Shown: positions 58,938 to 64,000 of the stretch, piece by piece
How the letters are laid out: the number at the start of each line of letters is the position of its first letter
Numbering within the stretch: the first letter of the stretch is position 1
Assembly: GCA_046292345.1 (NCBI GenBank)
Contig: JBKBRC010000011.1
Location: 1-64,000 of the forward strand
Length of the DNA stretch: 64,000 nucleotides
Source: JBKBRC01 sp046292345
Lineage (GTDB): Bacteria; Bacteroidota; Rhodothermia; Rhodothermales; Rubricoccaceae
Direction of reading: 5' to 3'
Notes under the pieces: model-generated
What the model saw: only the letters and a program-made list of their open reading frames with translations
The model's database searches: none
What the model was told of the DNA's origin: nothing
Translations under genes and position numbers: made by a program

Positions 58938-59302
58938 CGCGCCGCGCGAGCCGGCCGCGGGAGCGCTTCGACGGAGCGCTTCGCGTGAAGGCACTGGAAA
59001 GGAAAGCGCTACCGGGCGAGGCCGGCGGAACGGCCCGTCGCAATCGTCTTGAAAGAGGCTCGCCAGCCGAAGCCTCCCATGCCGAAGCTCGCTCGCCTCA
59101 TGCGCGCGCTCCGCCGCGCGCCCCTGCCGCGCCGTCCCCGGCGAAAGCTTCGCCGCTTCGCCCTGCCACCGCTCCGCCCGTTGCCGGGCCTGGCCGACCT
59201 GGCGCCCCTTGCGACGACCGGATAGACCGTCGGGCGACCACCCCGCGCGCCCATGGTCCGGGCGTAGCTTGAGGCGGTTCCCCGGCCTGACCGATCCGCC
59301 CG
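58938..59302. other. Gene-free interval
   Basis: 365 bp between the HD gene and a lipoprotein gene. It has an imperfect 13-bp duplication at 58960-58985 (GGAGCGCTTCGAC / GGAGCGCTTCGCG) and a promoter-like box at 59265. No supported ORF. Confidence 0.55.
59265..59272 (+). promoter_or_regulatory. -7-like promoter box TAGCTTGA
   Basis: TAGCTTGA, 30 nt before the ATG of the lipoprotein gene; same core as the other boxes. Confidence 0.45.
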
Positions 59303-59857
59303 ATGCTCCGCCGCGCCGCCTTCGTCGCTCTCGTCGTCTCGCTCGCCGCGTGCTCCGAGCGCGCGCCCGATCCGCCTGCGCCGGAGGCGCCCGAGGCCGA
59401 AGCGCCCGAGGCCCCCGAGGCCCCCGGGCCGGGCGTATCGGTGGACGAGCTGCTCGAGTCGCGCGAGGACTACGCGGCCGTGCTTGCCCGGCTCGGGCCG
59501 CCGCGCGAGGAAACCGCCGAGCCCATCGAGAACATGCACGTCGAGGGGCAGCAGGACCTCGTGCGCACGTACGTCTTCGACGGCCTCCGCATCGAAACGT
59601 ACGAGGTGGCGGGCGGCCCGACGCTCGTGCGCGAGGTGGAGGCTACAGACCCGCGCTTCCGCTCGGCCGAGGGGGTCGGGCCGGGCGTCCCGCGCGCGGC
59701 CATCGAGGGCGCCCTCGGCCCGCCCGTAGACGAGGCCATCGATGGGCCGTACTACGAGATCCGGAAGTTTCCGGACGACCCGACGCCCATCCGCGTCCAC
59801 GTCGTCTACGACGGCGAGACGGCGCGGAAGGTCACCTGGTACCCCTACATCGACTAG
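59303..59857 (+). CDS. Putative lipoprotein
   Basis: 184 residues. Signal peptide with lipobox SLAAC (Cys17), then a Pro/Glu/Ala-rich linker (about 20-45) repeating short EAPEAP-type units, then a compact domain (about 50-184) with alternating strands that I do not recognise (RTYVFDGLRIETYEV, YYEIRKFPDD, HVVYDGETARKVTWYPY). ATG at 59303 is supported by the upstream box. The stop TAG lies 4 bp before a palindromic tandem array that may end transcription. Confidence 0.78.
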   Translation: MLRRAAFVALVVSLAACSERAPDPPAPEAPEAEAPEAPEAPGPGVSVDELLESREDYAAVLARLGPPREETAEPIENMHVEGQQDLVRTYVFDGLRIETYEVAGGPTLVREVEATDPRFRSAEGVGPGVPRAAIEGALGPPVDEAIDGPYYEIRKFPDDPTPIRVHVVYDGETARKVTWYPYID

Positions 59858-59860
59858 CTG

Positions 59861-59914
59861 CTGCCGGGCAGCCTCTGCCGGGCAGCCTCTGCCGGGCAGC
59901 CTCTGCCGGGCAGC
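59861..59914. repeat. 14-bp palindromic tandem repeat, 4 copies
   Basis: CTGCCGGGCAGCCT at 59861-59874, 59875-59888, 59889-59902 and a partial fourth to 59914. Each unit contains the inverted repeat CTGCC-G-GGCAG, so the array can fold on both strands between two convergent genes and may act as terminator. Confidence 0.92.
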
Positions 59915-59950
59915 CCCCGCATCGGGCCAGCGGAGGCCGGCGGGCGCGCG

Positions 59951-60397
59951 TCAGCGTACGAGTGCGGCGTGGTCCACCATCAGGCAGCGATTGGCGACGT
60001 AGGGTAGTCCGGCCTCGGCGGCGCGCCGCTCGGCTTCCGCGCTGTGCACGCCGAGCTGCGTCCAGATCAGCGGCCGCTCGCCCGTGCGGGCCGCCCGCGC
60101 CGCCGCCTCCGCCACGATCCCCGCCGTATGCTCGGCGCGCCGGAACACGTTGACGATGTCGATCCGCACGTCGTCCGGGATTGCCCCGAGCGAGGGGTAG
60201 CACGGCTCGCCGAGGATCGTTGTCTGATGCGGATTGACAGGTACGAGGCGGTAGCCCGCTTCCTGGAGGTACTGCGCAATGCGATGGCTCGTCTGGAAGG
60301 CTCGCGGCGAGCAGCCCACGACGGCGACGGTGCGCGCCGCCGTGAGCGCCTCGCGCAGAGCCTCGGCGCCGAGCGGGCGAGGGAGGGGAGATGCCAC
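59951..60397 (-). CDS. CoA-binding domain protein (YccU-like)
   Basis: 148 residues. Rossmann-type CoA-binding domain of the CoA_binding_2 family: VAVVGCSPRAFQTSHRIAQYLQEAGY with the phosphate loop, PVNPHQTTILGEPCYPSL and WTQLGVHS. The C-terminal VANRCLMVDHAAL is typical, with the conserved Cys. GTG at 60397 gives the expected family length; the frame stays open upstream but would run into the divergent gene. Function in CoA sensing or protein acylation is unknown. Confidence 0.85.
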   Translation of the reverse strand: MASPLPRPLGAEALREALTAARTVAVVGCSPRAFQTSHRIAQYLQEAGYRLVPVNPHQTTILGEPCYPSLGAIPDDVRIDIVNVFRRAEHTAGIVAEAAARAARTGERPLIWTQLGVHSAEAERRAAEAGLPYVANRCLMVDHAALVR

Positions 60398-60401
60398 GGG
60401 A

Positions 60402-60409
60402 TAGATTTG
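60402..60409 (+). promoter_or_regulatory. -7 promoter box TAGATTTG
   Basis: TAGATTTG exactly matches the Bacteroidota consensus TAnnTTTG. On the plus strand it would serve the membrane-protein gene at 60510 with a leader of about 95 nt. Confidence 0.45.
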
Positions 60410-60509
60410 AGCGGACGGGGCGTTGGAGTGGCCGGGGCTTTGGACCCCGGTAACGACCAACCCGCTGCGGCGATCCGCCGCGACGCCCTTCGCCGCCCCT
60501 GCTTCCCCG

Positions 60510-61160
60510 ATGGACGCTCCGCCCACCCCGCTCTCGCCCGCCCCCGGGCCGTCCGGTCCGTCCGGTCCGGCTTCTCTGGCACCGCCCGCCCCCGAGCCGC
60601 CGGTCGACCCGCCGCCGTCTCCGCGCGCGCTGGCGCGCCTGGGGCGTGTCCTCCCGCGTGTGGACCGTCTGGTGCGCTTCGCCTACCGTGTGGCCGGGGC
60701 GAGCGCGCTGTCCGCGCTGGTCCTCTGGTGGGTGCTCGTCGGGCGCCTGGCGGCCGGGGGGCGTCTGAGCTGGTTCGCCGCCGGCGCGTTCCTGCTGCTG
60801 CTGTGCGTCCCGGCCGGCGCGACGTGGGTAGCCGGGAAAACCGTGGCCGAGCTGGCCGCGCTGCCGGGGCGTCTGCGCGAGCAGGCGCTGGCCGCCGCGC
60901 AGGGCTCCGTGCGTGGCCTGAGGCGCGAGGCGCGCTCGGGGCCGTTTGCGGTCGGGCTGCTGCGGGCGCTGTGGGCCGCGCGCGGGCTTCTCGCCGGCGG
61001 GCAGGCGACGTGGGCGCGTGCGGCATCGCTTGCCCGCCTCGTGCGCGTGGCGAGCCTGCCGTTCCTGCTCGTGCTCTCGGTGCTGATGCTGCTCAACGTC
61101 GTCGTCATCCCGGCCGGGCTGGTGGCGCTCGTGCTCCTCCTGCGCGGGCTCGCCGGATGA
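60510..61160 (+). CDS. Hypothetical membrane protein
   Basis: 216 residues. A Pro/Ser/Gly-rich disordered N-terminus (1-40), two TM helices near 62-105, a basic helical cytoplasmic stretch (about 112-175, LPGRLREQALAAAQGSVRGLRREAR) and one or two further TM helices near 180-212. No recognised family. ATG at 60510; its stop overlaps the PAP2 phosphatase gene (ATGA), so the two are coupled and may act on the same lipid substrate. Confidence 0.72.
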   Translation: MDAPPTPLSPAPGPSGPSGPASLAPPAPEPPVDPPPSPRALARLGRVLPRVDRLVRFAYRVAGASALSALVLWWVLVGRLAAGGRLSWFAAGAFLLLLCVPAGATWVAGKTVAELAALPGRLREQALAAAQGSVRGLRREARSGPFAVGLLRALWAARGLLAGGQATWARAASLARLVRVASLPFLLVLSVLMLLNVVVIPAGLVALVLLLRGLAG

Positions 61161-61825
61161 CCGCACCCGCGGCAGACCCGTACGCGCGCCCGCTGCCGCG
61201 GCGCGCGCTCGCGCTCGGGCTGGCGTGCGCGCTCGCCGTTTTTACCGCAGCCGCCCTCGTCGCGGCCGAGCCGCCCGGCGCGCTGGACCGCCTCGGGCTC
61301 GGGCTGGCCGCGCCCGAAGGGGCCCTCTGGGGGCGCGCCGCGCGCGCGTTCACGCGCCTGGGCGATAACGCCGCCGTCACACTGTGGGTCGTGGCGGCAG
61401 GCGCGGCGCTGCTCGCGCGCCGCCGCTGGGGCGGCCTGGTGCGGCTCGTCGCCGCGAGCGCGCTCGGCAGCGGCGTCCTGACAGGCCTCAAGACCCTGTT
61501 CGGGCGTGCCCGGCCGGAGTCGCCGTGGCTCGAGCCGCCAGGGCTCAGCTTCCCGAGCGGGCACGCCTTCAACGCGGCCGTGCTGGCCGTGCTCGCGCTC
61601 TACCTGCTCTGGCGCTACGGCGGGCCCGGGCGCCCGTCGCGGCACGCGGTCGCGCTGGCCGCCGCGCTCGCCGTGCTGATGGCCGCCTCGCGCGTCGTCC
61701 TCGGCGTGCACTACCTGACCGATGCCGCTGCCGGTCTCGCCGCGGGCACGGCCTGGGCCCTCGCGGTGCTGCTCGTGGCCGAGGCGCTCGAGGCGCGCCG
61801 AACCTCCCGCCCCGCCCGGCCGTAG
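61157..61825 (+). CDS. PAP2-family membrane phosphatase
   Basis: 222 residues, about six TM helices. The three phosphatase motifs are intact: Lys112...Arg119-Pro120, Pro133-Ser-Gly-His136, and Arg179...His185 with Asp189. Such enzymes dephosphorylate lipid phosphates such as undecaprenyl pyrophosphate or phosphatidate in the membrane. ATG at 61157 overlaps the preceding stop. The stop TAG (61823-61825) coincides with the first bases of the TAGCTTCA box before leuS. Confidence 0.92.
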   Translation: MTAPAADPYARPLPRRALALGLACALAVFTAAALVAAEPPGALDRLGLGLAAPEGALWGRAARAFTRLGDNAAVTLWVVAAGAALLARRRWGGLVRLVAASALGSGVLTGLKTLFGRARPESPWLEPPGLSFPSGHAFNAAVLAVLALYLLWRYGGPGRPSRHAVALAAALAVLMAASRVVLGVHYLTDAAAGLAAGTAWALAVLLVAEALEARRTSRPARP

Positions 61826-61830
61826 CTTCA
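61823..61830 (+). promoter_or_regulatory. -7-like promoter box TAGCTTCA
   Basis: TAGCTTCA, 29 nt before the leuS ATG. Its first three bases are also the PAP2-phosphatase stop codon. Confidence 0.45.
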
Positions 61831-61859
61831 CGGGCCCCTTCCGCGAGCACGACTTCCGC

Positions 61860-64000
61860 ATGGCCGCCGGCTATCCCTTTCAAGACATCGAGCGCCGCTG
61901 GCAGGCGCACTGGGCCGAACACGACACGTTCCGTACCCCTGGTCCCGGCGACGACGGCTTCGACCCCGAGAAACCCAAGTTCTACGCGCTCGACATGTTT
62001 CCCTACCCCTCGGGCGCCGGCCTGCACGTCGGACACCCGGAGGGTTACACGGCGACCGACATCGTGAGCCGCTACAAGCGCATGCGCGGCTTCAACGTGC
62101 TCCACCCGATGGGCTGGGACGCGTTCGGGCTGCCGGCCGAGCAGTACGCCATCGAGACGGGCACGCACCCGCGCGAGACGACGCAGCGTAACATCGCGCG
62201 CTTCCGCGAGCAGCTCCAGCGCCTCGGCTTCTCCTACGACTGGCACCGCGAGATAGACACAACCGACCCGGCGTACTACCGCTGGACGCAGTGGATCTTC
62301 CTGCAGCTCTTCCGCAAAGGGCTCGCCTACGAGGCCGAGGTGCCCGTCAACTGGTGCCCGGCCCTGGGGACCGTGCTGGCTAACGAGGAGGTCGTCGACG
62401 GGCGCAGCGAGCGCGGCGGGCACCCGGTCGTGCAGATGCCCATGCGCCAGTGGATGCTCCGCATCACGGCCTACGCCGAGCGCCTGCTCGACGGGCTCGA
62501 GGGGCTCGACTGGCCCGAGTCCGTCAAGGAGATGCAGCGCAACTGGATCGGGCGGAGCGAGGGCGCCGAGGTAGACTTCCGCGTCTTCGGCCGGCCCGAG
62601 GCCGTCCTCCGCGTCTTCACGACCCGCCCGGACACGCTCTTCGGCGCCACCTACATGGTGCTCGCGCCCGAGCACCCTCTCGTGGACACGCTCACGTCCG
62701 ATGCGCAGCGTGAGGCCGTGGACGCCTACCGCGCGCAGGCCCGCCGCAAGACCGACCGCGACCGTACCGAGCAGAAGACCAAAACGGGCGTCTTCACGGG
62801 CGGGCACGCCGTCAACCCCGTCAGCGGCGAGAAAATCCCCGTCTGGATCGGCGACTACGTGCTCTCGGGCTATGGCACCGGCGCCATCATGGCCGTGCCC
62901 GCCCACGACGAGCGCGACTTCGCCTTCGCGACCACCTACGGCCTGCCCATCCGCGAGGTCGTGGCCGGGGGCGAGAAGGACGCCGAGGGCCGCCTCCTGG
63001 CCGCCTACACCGGCGACGGTCCGCACGTCAACTCCGACGGCTCTGGCCGGCCGGTCGCGCAGATCGCCGAGCGCGGCGTCTCGCTCGACGGCCTCTACAA
63101 CGACGACGCCAAGGCGGCCGTCATCGCCTGGCTGGAAGACAACGGCGTCGGGCGGCGCCAGGTGAACTACAAGCTGCGCGACTGGCTCTTCTCGCGGCAG
63201 CGCTACTGGGGCGAGCCCTTCCCCATCATCCACGTCGAGGACGAGGACGGGCGCCGCCGCGCCGTGCCTCTGCCCGAGGACGCGCTCCCGGTCACCCTGC
63301 CGGACGTGGCCCGCTACACGCCCACCGGCACGGGCGAGAGCCCGCTCGCGGGCATCCCCGAGTGGGTCGAGACGACCGACCCCGAGACCGGGCGCCCGGC
63401 CCGGCGCGAGACCAACACGATGCCGCAGTGGGCCGGCTCGTGCTGGTACTACCTCCGTTTCATCGACCCGCACAACGACGCCGCGCCCGTAGACCCGGAG
63501 AAGGAACGCTACTGGATGCCCGTGGACCTCTACGTGGGCGGCGCCGAGCACGCCGTGCTGCACCTGCTCTACGCGCGCTTCTGGCACAAGGTGCTCTACG
63601 ACGCCGGCGTCGTGCACACCGAGGAGCCGTTCGCCAGGCTCGTTAACCAGGGCATGATCCTCGGCGAGGTCGAGTTCACGGCCTACCGCCATGCGGACTC
63701 GGACGGGGCCGCCACGGACGTGTTCGGCTTCGTCTCGGCCGAGCACGCGCAGGAGGCCGACCGAGACGCCGACGACCCGGCCGCGCCTACGCACCAGGAC
63801 GTCCGCGACGGCTCGCCGCTCGTCGCCGTGCGCGTGCCCGAGGCCGACGTCGAGAAACGCGGTGACGGCTTCGTGCTGCGCGCCCATCCAGACGTGCGCG
63901 TCGAAGCGCGCGCGCACAAGATGTCCAAGTCGCGCGGCAACGTCGTCAACCCGGACGACATCGTGGACGAGTACGGGGCCGACTCGCTCCGGCTCTACGA
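61860..64000 (+). CDS. leuS: Leucyl-tRNA synthetase (partial, 3' end outside the window)
   Basis: At least 713 residues, open to the window edge. Class Ia aminoacyl-tRNA synthetase charging tRNA-Leu. HIGH motif HVGH at 56-59 within [18 protein letters not shown], the CP1 editing domain (about 220-420, with TTRPDTLFG and the [10 protein letters not shown] segment), the [14 protein letters not shown] zinc/insert region, and KMSKS at 687-691. Between [13 protein letters not shown] and KMSKS there is a lineage-specific insertion rich in Asp/Ala. ATG at 61860 follows a TAGCTTCA box. Confidence 0.97.
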   Translation, partial: MAAGYPFQDIERRWQAHWAEHDTFRTPGPGDDGFDPEKPKFYALDMFPYPSGAGLHVGHPEGYTATDIVSRYKRMRGFNVLHPMGWDAFGLPAEQYAIETGTHPRETTQRNIARFREQLQRLGFSYDWHREIDTTDPAYYRWTQWIFLQLFRKGLAYEAEVPVNWCPALGTVLANEEVVDGRSERGGHPVVQMPMRQWMLRITAYAERLLDGLEGLDWPESVKEMQRNWIGRSEGAEVDFRVFGRPEAVLRVFTTRPDTLFGATYMVLAPEHPLVDTLTSDAQREAVDAYRAQARRKTDRDRTEQKTKTGVFTGGHAVNPVSGEKIPVWIGDYVLSGYGTGAIMAVPAHDERDFAFATTYGLPIREVVAGGEKDAEGRLLAAYTGDGPHVNSDGSGRPVAQIAERGVSLDGLYNDDAKAAVIAWLEDNGVGRRQVNYKLRDWLFSRQRYWGEPFPIIHVEDEDGRRRAVPLPEDALPVTLPDVARYTPTGTGESPLAGIPEWVETTDPETGRPARRETNTMPQWAGSCWYYLRFIDPHNDAAPVDPEKERYWMPVDLYVGGAEHAVLHLLYARFWHKVLYDAGVVHTEEPFARLVNQGMILGEVEFTAYRHADSDGAATDVFGFVSAEHAQEADRDADDPAAPTHQDVRDGSPLVAVRVPEADVEKRGDGFVLRAHPDVRVEARAHKMSKSRGNVVNPDDIVDEYGADSLRLY

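Noticed and set aside
61569..63917. 782-codon minus-strand frame opposite leuS
   Set aside because: Shadow of leuS; composition is typical of antisense high-GC frames, and leuS motifs are intact on the plus strand.

Overview
The window is high-GC (about 70 %), densely coded, and looks like a member of the Rhodothermota (Rhodothermia, perhaps near the Rubricoccaceae). This is inferred from the combination of a type IX secretion sorting domain, a PUR-alpha-like DUF3276 protein, a DUF151 bifunctional nuclease with a UVR tail, BshC (bacillithiol) and Bacteroidota-style -7 promoter boxes in a very GC-rich genome. There are 45 protein genes, no tRNA or rRNA, no CRISPR array and no recognisable transposase. 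Three runs of exactly 100 N (29308-29407, 43642-43741, 45691-45790) are scaffold gaps, and all three lie inside short tandem repeats.

Layout. 1-16.3 kb is housekeeping: an FtsX-type permease with an AttH-like lipoprotein, PBP1A, a DUF486 membrane protein, a lipoprotein with a coding repeat, an active/inactive pair of M16 peptidases, a helical hypothetical protein, a Wzi-like barrel, a PspC protein, 5-formyl-THF cyclo-ligase, an AhpD-like protein and tryptophan 2,3-dioxygenase. 16.4-25.0 kb is surface polysaccharide: a WcaF-like acetyltransferase, two glycosyltransferases, a T9SS-sorted protein, a Wzz/Wzc chain-length tyrosine kinase, a small SLBB-type export protein and a WecA-like glycosyl-1-phosphate transferase.

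25.07-35.8 kb is the most interesting region, a lasso-peptide biosynthetic cluster starting 20 bp behind the WecA-like gene. Its order is B1 (PqqD/RRE), B2 (transglutaminase-like leader protease), C (asparagine-synthase-like lactam synthetase), five 64-residue precursors, HPr-kinase-like kinase, ABC exporter, membrane endonuclease/exonuclease/phosphatase-fold protein and a nucleotidyltransferase. Every precursor has the YxxPx[IV]xxxGxxxxxT leader. This predicts a 44-residue core with Leu/Ile at position 1, an invariant Asp at position 9 and two invariant tail cysteines. Such a core is unusually long and conserved for a lasso peptide. The kinase, phosphoesterase and nucleotidyltransferase together suggest phosphate-based tailoring.

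35.9-41.7 kb (minus strand) holds a sensor kinase with two NarL-type regulators whose receiver domains are identical at DNA level over about 390 bp, preceded by an ACT protein and a UPF0210 protein. 41.9-64 kb returns to metabolism: Rieske-FAD oxidoreductase, DegP, fumarase, panC-panD, thiolase and 3-hydroxyacyl-CoA dehydrogenase, RecX, purine nucleoside phosphorylase, PUR-like protein, hisD-hisC, DUF151 nuclease, BshC, an HD protein, a lipoprotein, a CoA-binding protein, a membrane protein with a PAP2 phosphatase, and the start of leuS.

Two genome-wide signals stand out. First, perfect or near-perfect tandem duplications of 11-21 bp lie between genes, many spanning or touching a stop codon. 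Second, a -7-like box TAnCTT[CG] sits 22-32 nt before the start codon of nine genes on both strands.
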